From: Lophius americanus
Lineage: Eukaryota > Chordata > Actinopteri > Lophiiformes > Lophiidae
NCBI GenBank assembly: GCA_037951165.1
Contig: JBBDHG010000127.1
Location: forward strand, 1,606,501-1,670,500
Reading direction: 5' to 3'
DNA length: 64,000 nucleotides
The notes under the pieces were generated by a model, which searched no databases, was not told the origin of the DNA, and saw only the letters and a program-made list of their open reading frames with translations. Below, piece after piece: positions 51,605 through 62,292 of the stretch (positions within the stretch are counted from its first letter, which is position 1; each line of letters begins with the position of its first letter). Position numbers and translations under genes: made by a program.

Positions 51605-53169
51605 GTTAAATCCACCACAGTTACTATTACTATTTCAGGGTTTCATCCGTGGTCTGTGTTTGTTTTTTCAATATCAACCCTTGTTCAGTCAAAATAAATC
51701 CACAATACAAAATAAAGTTGTGCAAATAAAATCATTTCTCCATCCCTAGTCTTAAATTTGATATTATTCATGCAAATATGGACAGCGGTCAAGCAACTAA
51801 TGATTAACTGAAAATCAATTAGCCCCTTGAAAATGTCTCTGTGGTAAAATTTTCCATCAAAGACCGGCTCCGTAAATTCATTGTCTTCAAAAAAATGACA
51901 CAAGTAATGTTATAGGTGTAACAGATGACGGGCGGACGGTGTTGTTAGCGAACAATAGTTCTTCTCTTAATTCCATATTGTCGTGTTTGACTCATGTTTA
52001 GGATTTATTTAGGGACATTTTGGAGACACATGATGGACAAGGCATTTTAAAACCTAAAGTCTAAACAGATCATAGCCTCCCTATGTATTGACAAAGTATG
52101 ATCAACATTTCCGTTTTGTCATTTTCCCTTTTGATCAAATATGTATTTTCACAACTAAACACTACTGCCAAAAAAAAGATGAGCTGTTTATCCATCACAA
52201 TATGCCAAATATCAATACTTAAACAAGGCTTCAGTCCTCCAACGGCTTTTTCCGGAAGTGAAGACCAGATGAAATCCCTTTCTCTTTGAAGAAATGTCTT
52301 CACTCCCAAGGTCAGAAACTGAAAGAAAATAGAAGAATAAGTATCCTAACATACACACACACACACAATCACCCACACACTAACCAGTAGGTTTCACAAA
52401 GGCCCGCAGACAAAAAATCCCACTCCTCAGTCATCTTTGAGCAAATCATGTGACCTTGCCTCTGATCTGTCCCACTCACCTGAGGGCTTACTTCTATCAC
52501 GCCACCTGTTGTCTGAAGGGGGGCCCTCCTCGCTGCGAGTGTTACAAGAGATGTAACAAAAGTATGAAGTTTTTTTCCATAAAAAGTTTGTGCGAGTTCA
52601 TTTTTCTTTTGCTATGATATTGATGGTCTTTCAAACTCACACCTAAAAAGAAGAATAACAGCAAAGAGGGAGGGTGATCTCCTCAGGAATGAATGAAGAC
52701 GGGAGCCGAAGTCTGGCAGGAGGGTAAAGAAAAAGTTTGGATAATGGCATAAGGAGGGCAGGGAAAGTAGAGAATCCTCTTTCAACCCCAATCAGTCAGT
52801 GAAGACAGGAAAAAAGGGGGACGTCATTGGTCAAGAGCAGAAACGCTGTCAGTGGGGTAAACAGAAATAAAACAAGAGGGGAAATAGTTTGAAGCAGGTG
52901 GAGGTTAAAAGAGACCTCGGACAAAATCGGGCTAAATCTAGGACACAATAAGTTTCAACCCATATGTCAGGAGGGGTTCATTGGAAAAAGAAATTGGAAA
53001 GAAGATGTCACATTTTTGACCCTGTCCTCTGGACTCATATTGGATAGTAGATTGGTGTTTCCATGCCAATGTATGCTTTCCCACAGAGCCACCAGAACTT
53101 TATTACCTTTCCCAACATTTTTTTTACGTGTGGAGTGATATTTTCTCACTTTTGATTTTTTTTTTGCAG

Positions 53170-53408
53170 GCACTTCTTGTTCAAGACATCATCAGGGACC
53201 ACCCCTCTCTTCAGTAGCTCCTCCCCCGGGTACCCTCTGACTTCGGGAACAGTTTATTCGCCACCCCCTCGCCTGCTACCCAGGAACACTTTCTCCCGCT
53301 CAGCCTTCAAGCTAAAGAAGCCGTCTAAGTACTGCAGCTGGAAGTGTGCCGCGGTGACAGCCATCACAGCTGCTGCCCTGCTGGCCGTCCTACTGTCCTA
53401 CTTCATCG
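53170..53408 (+). CDS. tenm2: Teneurin-2 juxtamembrane and transmembrane exon C
   Basis: This 239-nt exon follows a long T-tract and TTTTTTGCAG, and ends at a strong GTGAGT donor. Its first base completes the Arg codon of exon B (phase 2). It ends with one base of the next codon (phase 1), matching the teneurin FI|A junction. The translation runs HFLFKTSSGTTPLFSSSSPG, YPLTSGTVYSPPPRLLPRNT, FSRSAFKLKKPSKYCSWKC and then AAVTAITAAALLAVLLSYFI. The last is a single hydrophobic helix preceded by basic KLKKPSK, giving a type II orientation with the N-terminus in the cytoplasm. Teneurins dimerise through extracellular EGF repeats and bind latrophilins across synapses; those parts are downstream. The match to TENM2 is nearly residue by residue, while TENM3 and TENM4 differ at several of these positions. 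No frameshift or stop. Confidence 0.95.
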
Positions 53409-53770
53409 GTGAGTGAACACACTCCTTCAATCACCAGCAGGATTAGTTACATTCTGTTTAAAAGTAGGAGTTAAACCTACGCATGACCAATTACCACCTT
53501 TGAAAGAAAACACGCTTGAACACACTGAAGTTAATCTGTAATTTCAGGTTGCCTAATTACTTCTGGGTTCGAAGCAGATCAAAGCTTTGTCCCTCTTGCC
53601 TCATGTGGCACCGTCAAAATAAGACTCAGTCGGAGTTCCGGCCTGTACTCAGAATACGTAAACAGCTGCTGAGGCATACATGAAAATCTGTCAACATCTA
53701 CATACTGGGGCTTTTCATTGAGCCAGTAAATTTATGAATCCTAACAGATCCACAGGGATTCTTCTGAGGC

Positions 53771-53855
53771 TCCTTATAGAGCGCAATGACTCAAGTGGTG
53801 GAGTGTTTGTCCACTTATTGGAAGATAGATCCTGAGGTCAGCCCCTACAGTATTA
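53771..53855 (+). mobile_element. Degenerate tRNA-derived SINE head
   Basis: 'GACTCAAGTGGTGGAGTGTTTGTCC' resembles a tRNA-like A box region (CTCAGTGGTAGAG), and 'AGATCCTGAGGTC' a decayed B box. This is the same head as the fish SINE whose second half appears at 55.24 kb. No tail follows. Confidence 0.4.
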
Positions 53856-54510
53856 CCACGCTTGCTAGACAAGTGCAAAGGGAAAATAGAATAATATGAA
53901 GGTATTGTTGATTCCTTCTGTAGCAGAGGTGCAGCGTGGTCGTGGCTCATGTAGTTAATGCGAGATACAGTAAAATATCAGCAGTGATTGGGTGATGGTC
54001 AGTCTATAACACCATCAGGCAATCAGTGAATATTTTAACCATAAACATAGTTGCTAAAATATTAATACTATTGAAGAAGAAAAGTTTAACTCAATATTTT
54101 AAACTCGCAGAGCCTAGTTGTGTTTTTGAAAGGACTTTATTAAAGATAAAACAAAGCAGAATAACGTTATCTGGTCAATCTTTTTTCACATTTAGACCAT
54201 CTTCCCTTCTAGCTACCTGTTCCATGAGTACAGGTCACTTTCTCAACTGCAACCAATTACATAAGATATACGTAGCTTGGTGGAGAGATTGGCTCTTCAC
54301 TCAGAGAACAGTGGTCATAGCGTTAGTCACTTCTTTGCATTAATAGAGGAGTCTGATTTTTCTTTTGGAATGCATGATTAAAACTGCCAGAACAATTCTC
54401 TTTCTGACTCTCAACTTTCTACCTCAGGGTCATTCCATATCGTTCCCCACCTTCATTGAATGTCTGACGAAGAAGAGTATCAGTCTCAATTGGCATTCAA
54501 GCTTATTATA

Positions 54511-54900
54511 ACCCCGAAAAAACTTTTATGGAATCATCATAACCGTCACAGATTAGACGTGTTAACACCATAACTCAAAAACTTTCATGGATCATTTTCA
54601 AACTTTATAACACTATTTACCTTTCCTGGTGAGGAAGGACAGGGTTAATTTTGGGAATTGTAAGTTATATATTTCGGACACTAGGGGGAGCTATATCTCC
54701 AAACATTTTCGGACCATCATATCTAAACCTTTGGTTCGATTTTGTCCAAATTAGGTGCATATGAATTGACTTGAAGAGGGTTACTGCAATAACTCATATT
54801 TTACACCACACCGGGAACTTTTCAATGAGAAACACAGTTTTACAGATATCACTTCACAATCGATTTTGAGTTTAATCTGGGCAATTGCTTCCACTCTGCT
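54511..54900 (+). repeat. Dispersed intronic repeat, copy 6
   Basis: 'GAAAAAACTTTTATGGAATCATC' starts the block. It is followed by 'GTGTTAACACCATAACTCAAA', 'CTTTCATGGATCATTTTCAAA', 'TTTTGGGAATTG', 'CACTAGGGGGAGCT', 'TTCGGACCATCATATCT' and 'GTCCAAATTAGGTGCATATG'. The order agrees with copy 5 at 48.1 kb and with the reverse of copy 2 at 13.7 kb. The far end (the GGGATTGGGGG box) was not seen, so the 3' part is lost or diverged. Confidence 0.75.
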
Positions 54901-55144
54901 GTGGACTTGGACCTTTTTGGGGATATACCCTTGCTGTCGGGGATGACTAGTTTATTTACATGCCAATAAAAACATTTTATGTCAACCTGCCCTACAGAGA
55001 CGTTAGTGTATCGAAATAACATCGAAAATATCGGCACCTAATCATTCTCTGCACATGCAAAACTGACTCTCAGTCAGGTGCAGTTGATGTTAGGTACTTC
55101 CGCTATGATCCAGTGACGTGACAAGAGTTCAACATGAACACATT

Positions 55145-55147
<3 letters not shown>

Positions 55148-55201
<54 letters not shown>
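55148..55201. repeat. (TA)n microsatellite, about 27 units
   Basis: A perfect TA dinucleotide run of 54 bases, self-complementary, flanked by short AAGG and CCTT. Confidence 0.95.
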
Positions 55202-55205
<4 letters not shown>

Positions 55206-55234
55206 GTAGTAAAGAAAAAAATATAAATAAAAAT

Positions 55235-55345
55235 GATAAAATGGTAAGAGGGTTCGATCTCCAGCCCCTCCATATTTTGAAGGGTCCTTGAATAAGTCTC
55301 CGGACCTCAATTTGCCATTCAGGGCTGTGATTGTTCATTGAGAAT
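55235..55345 (+). mobile_element. tRNA-derived SINE, second half
   Basis: 'GAGGGTTCGATCTCCAGCCCC' is a B-box-like GGTTCGATCCC context. It is followed by 'CCTTGAATAAGTCTCCGGACC' and 'CAATTTGCC..TTCAGGGCTGTGATTG'. These match a widespread teleost SINE body (GGTTCGATCCCCAG ... TCCTTGAGCAAGACACTGAACCC). The tRNA 5' half is missing or replaced by the TA array. Confidence 0.55.
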
Positions 55346-57639
55346 TAGATTATATTTTTTACTTTATTTTTAAGTTAAACTCACAGGAAGGGTTGACCCT
55401 CAGAGGAGAGCACTTTACCGAGCTCCTCAAGATGGGATTCTGACGGATGCAGGTAGTCTTGTCTGAAGGAGAGGAGAGTAATACTTGGGTGTTGAACATC
55501 TTGACCTCATTCAGTTTGTTTGTGTGTGTGTGTGTGTGCATGTGCGTGTTTCATATTTTTTAGTGTGAGTGTGTGTGAGGAGGCAGATGTGTCACTGAGC
55601 TCTCCATTGGCCTGTTTCCCAAGAGACCAGAGTCGACAGATGGTGGGGATATTAAGAAAAGTGGCATCAGCAGAAAGAGCAACCCTTTTAGCGCCTCTTC
55701 TACATACATTATTAATGTATTATTATTAAAATTATATAAATATATAATATATATCTCCACATCTATGTGTTTGTGTGTGTGTGTGTCTATCCAAATTGTT
55801 CATGGTTGTGTGTGTGCATGCACTCATTCATGCATCCGGTCTGACTGCCCTTGATATCGCTGAGTGTCCTCCAGAGTAGATCAAGCCCTCTCACCGGGTA
55901 CACAACGACAGATCCATCCTCTCCTAAGTTTTGTGCGGTCACACTGCTTCGGACAAGCACATATGGAGCCTCAAAACCACAGCGGCGAAGGACGGCAGGC
56001 AAAGTTCACAACGCCGGCCTGTAGATATTTGCGGGCACTGTTAATGGAGCATTGTTACAGCCGGATCTTTGGTTCCTTTATCTGAGCTCACTTAGGATGT
56101 GACACAAATATTTGTTTTCAACACAGAACATTTAATTGTTAATGATTCCAGGCTTATGCATGCCTACTAAGGAGCTAATTAGGAAAATCATTTCACAATT
56201 GGTCTATTCTGAGAACATAGTTGCTCCCTTATCCGCATGTTTTTCCCACTACATCTGTGTTAGCGCACCATCTGGGTACTAGCCAGACACAACTTGATAA
56301 CAACAGTGTCTCCGTTGTCATAATTGCTAGCTTTGGCTTATTAGTCATAATGAAAATCCATTCCATCTGTATATTTACTGCTAAGAATAGACCAATATAA
56401 TCATGCTATTCCATTATGGTGTGTGTATAGAGTGTGATATAATGTTGTATTTATTGAACGAGCAAGAGATGCCAGTAAATTTCCCTTCAAGCCCTACTTT
56501 CTTCCTGTTTTATTAAATGCTAAATGTCAGTGCTTTGCCACGCAACACAATTGTGCAACTGGTTATGATTCAGTAAGCCAAACAAGGCTGAAATGATACA
56601 GTATTGTTTTATTTTTTTTTTGATAACTGTGGGGCCCCTTTCCTGCTTTTGCACAGAAAGGATTTGCTTACTGCTGTCTCTGTGCTGAACAGAGCTGTAG
56701 CAGTGCTGCCAAGCTTGAAACCCTCTTGTTTACTTAGCTTTTTGTAGCGTTAATCGTGCAGCGAGATTCAGTCGGAGGGGTTCACCGCTTATAAGGGGGG
56801 ATTTTGTAGCCCCTCGTTTATGTGTTGTGTAGGTGCTTGTGAGAGGCCAGAACCACTGTGGGGAGTGTAGAGAGAACCCGGAGCCATGCGGCGTGAAGAG
56901 GACCCCTCTGAGGGGCCAGCTCATAAATTACACTAGGACACATGTGCTTGAACAGCACTTTTTTTTTTTGTATGTGTCTCGGTGTGCACGAGTGTGTGCT
57001 TTTGCACACCTACCCTGACACAGCATAGAAGGTGTGTGTGCGTGATTGCAAGGCCATGTGGGCGTGGCGTATTTCAAAAAAAAAAATTCTTATTTCTCAG
57101 GACCATAAACTGTGCTTGAGAACCTATTCAACAATCTTCCGGAAACACACACGCATACGCACACATGCACGCTAAGAGAGTTTCAACAGGGAAGGTGTCA
57201 GCATGGTTCAGGAGCACGGTCGACTGCATTTCTTTGAGGTTTGCTCACTGTGCCCAACTGTTAGACCGGAGCCATGGAGAGGAGATAAGCATATACACAC
57301 AGCACGCAGGAAACATGCATGACTGTGTTTGTGCATTTCTCCATGTAAATGTGAGTGTGTGCGTGCATCAGAGCGAGTTTATTTGTATATAAGGCAAGAC
57401 GGGCATGTTTTCAGTAAAGCAATTTCCTCAACTCCATTGGAGTATGGCCTCCTCTATAAATTTGAAGGAATGACTGAACGGATGGAGGGAGGAGGATAAA
57501 CAAGAGTGCTTGTTCTTCATTCCCCAGCATCGTGTTTGCTTGCTCCACATGGAGCATCAGAGCCAAAGGAGAGGTGGTTGCTAGGATACAGGTGAACGGC
57601 TGGCATATAGGAGAGAAGACAGGTATGTCATTGTGAACG

Positions 57640-58250
57640 GCAACCTGGAGAGAGCGAGATAGAGGAATGCAAAAGGGAGAGGAAAAAGAAAGAGGTGGAA
57701 AAGAGTTTGAGAACAGGGAGGGCAGAGGGGAAGAAGGTAGATGTGTCACTGTCAGCATGTAGCAGGACATAAAGTGGAGAGAGAGAGAGAGCAAGGAGGA
57801 TAGATGAGTGGAGAGGAGAGGAGAGGAGAGGAGGGCAGAGGAGGATTGAGGCTGATATGTCACTGTCAGCTCTGTATGGGATCAGAGCATGAGATTGATT
57901 GGGGGGGTCTGTTGTTTGCACTTGGTGAGAAAAGAGGGGTGATGACGGGGAGGAGGAGTGGGAGTGACAAGACAGCCAGGTGTGGAGGGTAGAATCTGAG
58001 GGGAGGCAAAAGAAGGAGAGATGAAGGAGAGAGTGGCCTCCTGAGGTTCTGTCACCTGGTATGTCTGTGGGACTAATGTCTCCTAATTGATCACAGTGAG
58101 TAGAGAACAGAGGGAGTGTGACAGAAAGAGGAGAGGACAAACCGAGGCTGCGGAGGACAAGAACAGGAGATGGTGACATAATGCGATAGATAGGAAAAAT
58201 CCTGTAGACGGATGTAAGCCTCAGAGGGCAGAACATGCGGAGAACGAGAA
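57640..58250. repeat. Purine-biased low-complexity stretch
   Basis: Across about 600 bases the plus strand is mostly A and G, with GAGAG words, five tandem GAGAG units at 57811-57832, and GGAGG runs. The reverse strand is therefore CT-rich and gives long Leu/Ser/Pro translations (up to 202 residues) that are artefacts. Confidence 0.6.
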
Positions 58251-58347
58251 TAAACTGAGAGATGCATTGTTAGTGGGGAGAGATCGGACTGGTTTGATAC
58301 ACAGATGAAATATTGAGGACGTTTCAGACCAGTTTTGTCCACGTGGA

Positions 58348-58349
<2 letters not shown>

Positions 58350-58380
<31 letters not shown>
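58350..58380. repeat. (AC)n microsatellite, about 15 units
   Basis: Uninterrupted AC dinucleotide run ending at AATACAGG. Confidence 0.95.
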
Positions 58381-58381
<1 letters not shown>

Positions 58382-59057
58382 ACAGGTGTGCCCTTGACTG
58401 CAGTGAGTAAACTTGCTAGCGGGCACTTATGTCACCTTTGCAGGGGTGTTTGGGGTGAGTGTGTGTGTGTGATGGCTGAATTTGTCGGGCACAGTGGCCC
58501 ACACCACATGATATTGTCACCATTGATGAATGAACACACACACATACAGACATAGAAAAGGGGAAGGGATGATATTTTTAGTCATACTCTCAGCTCCCCT
58601 GTCTGTTGATTAAACACCCAGACACACACGCACACACTCACTGTCATCGAGTGTGACCTTCATGCCACTGAGCCAACCGCTTTCCATCCATCATTGCTGT
58701 CTCACTGTTCCAGACTCATCAAAATCACTTACTGTCCATTCTTCTCCGTTATAAGTGTCTCACTTCAGTGCTTTCATATCACCGATCCCTTACTTATAGC
58801 ATGTTAATGATTTTTACTGTTCAAAGATATATAGTTCTGCTGAAAGAGTGTTAGTGTTATTCTAATCAACGGGGCTTGCACTTCCTTCAAACTGCATTTC
58901 CCAGTCATAAATTGGGGTGTGGGGGTCGATGCTGCGCTGCCAATGTAATCTTCTCAAAGCTGGTGAAAACTGAGCTACTAATTATTGAACCACAATTATA
59001 GAAGTATCTAAAATACCCTTCATGTGCAAGATGTTATTAATAAAGTTCTAATATAAC

Positions 59058-59168
59058 AAGAAGAAGAAGAAGAAGAAGAAGAAGAAGAAGAAGAAGAAGA
59101 AGAAGAAGAAGAAGAAGAAGAAGAAGAAGAAGAAGAAGAAGAAGAAGAAGAAGAAGAAGAAGAAGAAA
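59058..59168. repeat. (GAA)n microsatellite, about 37 units
   Basis: A perfect AAG/GAA trinucleotide run of about 110 bases borders the 3' end of the Tx1-type LINE. It is a purine-only strand able to form triplex DNA. A further four GAA units occur at the other end of the LINE (62438-62449). Confidence 0.97.
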
Positions 59169-59344
59169 AGTTTGACTTTTAACCAAACTTTATTTATAAT
59201 AATAATAATAATAATAATACATTTAATTTATAATGCACTTTACATTTGGATCAAATCTCAAAGTGCTAGTTATGGTACATTAACGAAAATGATTCTTACA
59301 TGCCCATTCCGACATGAACGATAATGAGAGAAATCTTCTGTTCA

Positions 59345-61176
59345 AACAAACAAGATTAAAAGTTCAGCACCAGAGAGGTGTCCTCCTCCACTGAACACAG
59401 GACCTGTCTGATGTCCCACACAGCTGTAAAACCACCGATGTTGTGTGTCAGTCTTTAGTAGGTGTGTTCAACCCTTAAACGTGCCGCCACCAAACCTTTC
59501 AGACTGTGGATCAGATCAGTTGGACTTTCTCCCAAATTCTGATTCTTTCCGGTCTTCCAGATGACAAGCTTGGCATTTGCAAAAATACATTTTATCAGAA
59601 CCAACGTTTTACATTTTCTCAGTGTGTACTTTGGTCCACAAACAAACAGGAGACAGAGAAAACCTCTCCCAATGCCTCCACCCATCTCTGCAGTAAAACA
59701 TACAGACCTGCCAAACGAGGACACGACACCACTAGATGTTCTACATCCTCTCTTTGGGAGGACTGGAGGTCACCCATCCGTTTTTCAACGGGAGGCTTAT
59801 ACAGGACCCGCCAGCTGCCTTTATGGGAAAAGTCTGAGCCAAAGACCCCCATCCACCTCGACTCCCTGACTCCTGTTAGCAATTGGAGGTTGAGTACCTT
59901 GAGGCAGCTCGAGTAGAGCTGCTTCCCCCCACAAGAGCTGAATGTTCCAAGCACTGGGGTCCCCAGAGTGAGGAGCCGGTCTCTCCCCCCACCCAGTCAC
60001 CAACAGAAGGACCAACAGTCAGGGAGGGGAAGACATAACCGTACCTCCCGCTCCACTGATCTGCCAGAGCCCGGCTAAGCTCCTGAGTGGAGCAGGCAGC
60101 GATTCGGATGACCTCATAAGGAATAACTGTTTGTCAAGTTTGAGGTGGCCAGCCTTCCACAGCAGCGACCGGGCCACATCCAGCCAAGAGACAGCAGCCA
60201 TTGAGCTGCCTGCAGTCTGATGGCCGCGGTTCTGGAGGCTCAGGAGGATCAGTTTGTGAGGCCGACCCACTCTCCAGCTCCCTGATCTCTGCCTCTAACT
60301 GTTCCACAGCTCTCTGAGTTTTAGCCGTGGAATAAGCTGTGTACTGTTGACAGAAGACCTTGATTTGGGCCTTCCCTACCTCCCACCACTGTTCCTTTCC
60401 ATCCAGTGAGGGAAATGAAGATTTCTCAAATCTCCAATTGACCCAAAACAGTTTGAAGTTATCACAAAAATTTAAATCCTGTAGGAGAGTCACGTTAAAA
60501 TGCCAGAAAGATCTGGGTTTCACCGTTGGAGATAAAACCAGCTCTGCTAGAACTAAATGATGGTCCGTAAAAGCATCTGGAAGGATCTGACAGTTGGCAG
60601 CATGAGTAATAAAAGAGGCCGACAGGTAGAACCTTTCCAGCCGGGCCGCACTAATCCTGCCATCAGTTAGTTGTTGACCCAGGTGTACTCCTTAGCAGAG
60701 GGATGTTTGTTTCTCCACAAGTCTCCTAGATTTGCCTCTTCCACCATCTGAGCCAGAAATGTGGACAATTGAGAGTGGAGGTCCTGTCCCGTCCTGTCCA
60801 TAAGAACATCACAGCAGCAGATCCAGTCCCCCCCAATATAACACAATCTTTCTGGCCAATATGTCTTAATTTTGTCTGTCACTCTTTTGAAGACCTCCAA
60901 ACGTTCAGGACCATGGTTGGGTGCGTAAAAATTCTTGATGCTGAAACTAAAGCCATGTATTTCTGCGTAAACCAGTAAAACTCTGCCTTTCACAATATAT
61001 AGATAAAATCTTCACATTTGTACTGGGGGAAAACAACACAGCAACTCCGGCGCTGATACTGGAGCCATGGCTGAGGACATGCTGCCCACCCCACCATAAT
61101 CCTCTGACACCAGCGCTCTTTTTTGTGCTGTTCTACCTCCGTTTATATTTAAAGAGACCACCATTAAGTTCAGCAT
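59345..61176 (-). pseudogene. Tx1-type ORF2 remnant, reverse transcriptase core absent
   Basis: The start MLNLMVVSLNINGGR (61176) is the usual endonuclease beginning. A gap follows, then 'SIKNFYAPNHGPERL', 'YIGGDWICCCDVLMDRTGQ' and 'EYTWVNN' (about 60667), and after a frameshift 'DGRISAARLERFYLS' and 'DHHLV' (about 60550-60650), with the catalytic His region kept. A helical linker ends in 'LEAEIRELES' (about 60270-60300). The sequence then jumps to the post-RT region 'WLDVARSLLWKAGHLKLDKQ', 'WRVLYKPPVEKRMGDLQ' and 'ALGEVFS'. The whole RT palm with its YADD-type site is missing. In intact members this protein nicks the target and copies RNA to DNA. Confidence 0.78.
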
Positions 61177-61224
61177 TTGTTAGGAAAAAAGATGGACAGA
61201 GCAGTGAAGAAGCAGTTAGAATGA

Positions 61225-62292
61225 GATGAAGCACCCGGTGTTGTATGAGCACTTTTGGCACCTTTTAAGCCTTTCCCTCAAGAACGTGACAAGTTTCTTG
61301 AGGCGGTACCGCCTCTTTTTGTCCAGCTTGACCAAACCTACAACCTTCTGTAGAGTGCTCACTGTTTGTATGAACTTTCTTACATCTGGAAAGTACTCAG
61401 TTACATCTACAACCCTTCCAAAAGTATCTCCTCCAGAGAGTAGATGTCTGAGTTCTGAGGGAGACTATCAGTAACTGACACATCATCGGAGTCGGACTGA
61501 CCCTACATGTCATTAACCAGACTGGACTGCAGCGGTTCTGACCGCTGTCCAGCAACACCAATTGGACTCTGAGCTGAAAAGCCCATATCTGCTGCCTCAT
61601 TCTGATCATCTGCAACTTCAGGCTGACCTGCAGCGGCAGAGGCTGAATAAACTTCAGCAGAAACTACATTTGTCTCCTCATTTATTTCCTCATTTCTTAC
61701 ATTATCAGTTACAACATTAACATTTTTCTCCTCTGTACTCACCAGAGTTTGAGCCTCCAGCTCTCCTGCTGTGTCTCCTGCAGCAGCAGACGGCTCTGCT
61801 GCTGCAGGTTCCACAGCCACTGGAATATCAGCCGCGGTGCCCTCAGGCACGCGGCCCTCCTCAACGGAGCCCCGGGCCGTGGCGACGTCCACCGCCGGCC
61901 CCCGCTCCGTGGATCCGGACACCGCAGAGCAACGGGCAGCGGAGTCACCTGCCGCAGCGGCCGCACATCGGCCCAAAGCCTGAAGACAGGCACCGGTATA
62001 TTTTGCCTGTGCGGACATGCCACCCGTTCGTGTCCCACATCTCCACACTTGAAACACTTCATGCTACTTGAACTCGCAAGAAACTCGTTGTCCAAGTTTA
62101 ATCCGAGCGACGCAGTTCTGCGCTCTGAAAAAAATATCACCAGAGCTTTGCTAATTCTGGAGGCATAAGAGATGTTCGGTGTCCTACCTGATCTCCCACG
62201 GACATCAGAACCTGCTCCACACTGGAGCTGGACGGGGGAACCAGCCTCGCGCCATGTCTCAGGGACAAGGACGGCGTCTCAGAGGACGCCAT
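61225..62292 (-). pseudogene. Tx1-type ORF1 remnant (CCHC zinc knuckle)
   Basis: Translation begins MASSETPSLSLRHGARLVPP (62292). It has a frameshift near 62.13 kb and a deletion between 'FFSERRTASLGLN' and the zinc knuckle C-X2-C-X4-H-X4-C (CFKCGDVGHERVAC, about 62010-62055). A long Ala/Glu-rich disordered stretch follows (about 61560-61990), then a stop near 61503. After a further frameshift a C-terminal helix 'VVDVTEYFPDVRKFIQ' and 'LDKKRRYRLKKLVTFL' (about 61260-61395) appears. ORF1 proteins bind the element RNA. The CCHC spacing and flanking residues are those of Tx1 ORF1. Confidence 0.75.

Larger units (their letters stand above)
38399..53169 (+). other. tenm2 intron between exons B and C (14,771 bp)
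   Basis: The intron runs from a GTCAGA donor to a long T-tract acceptor ending TTTTTTGCAG. It holds an unidentified minus-strand frame (38.48-38.95 kb), an AGTTATAAT-rich stretch (39.2 kb), a hexamer repeat (41.6 kb), a TG array (42.15 kb), a GA-rich tract (42.34-42.50 kb), a tRNA-derived SINE (44.1 kb), a dispersed repeat copy (48.1 kb) and a second fish repeat (49.5 kb). The parts 39.4-41.5, 45-47 and 50-53 kb show no recognisable gene. No teneurin exon was seen between B and C, and the phases of B and C join directly. Confidence 0.88.

Noticed and set aside
57628..58236. 202-residue minus-strand open frame, the longest in the window
   Set aside because: It is the complement of the purine-rich tract and translates to Ser/Leu/Pro low complexity (SSPLL repeats).
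59058..59168. GAA array considered as a CRISPR-like or minisatellite array
   Set aside because: It is a perfect trinucleotide repeat without spacers, and the genome is eukaryotic.
59506..59916. Plus-strand 136-residue frame
   Set aside because: It is the antisense of the Tx1 LINE ORF2 C-terminal part on the minus strand.
61749..62168. Plus-strand 139-residue frame rich in Cys and Arg
   Set aside because: It is the antisense of LINE ORF1 (the zinc-knuckle region), and the real signal is on the minus strand.
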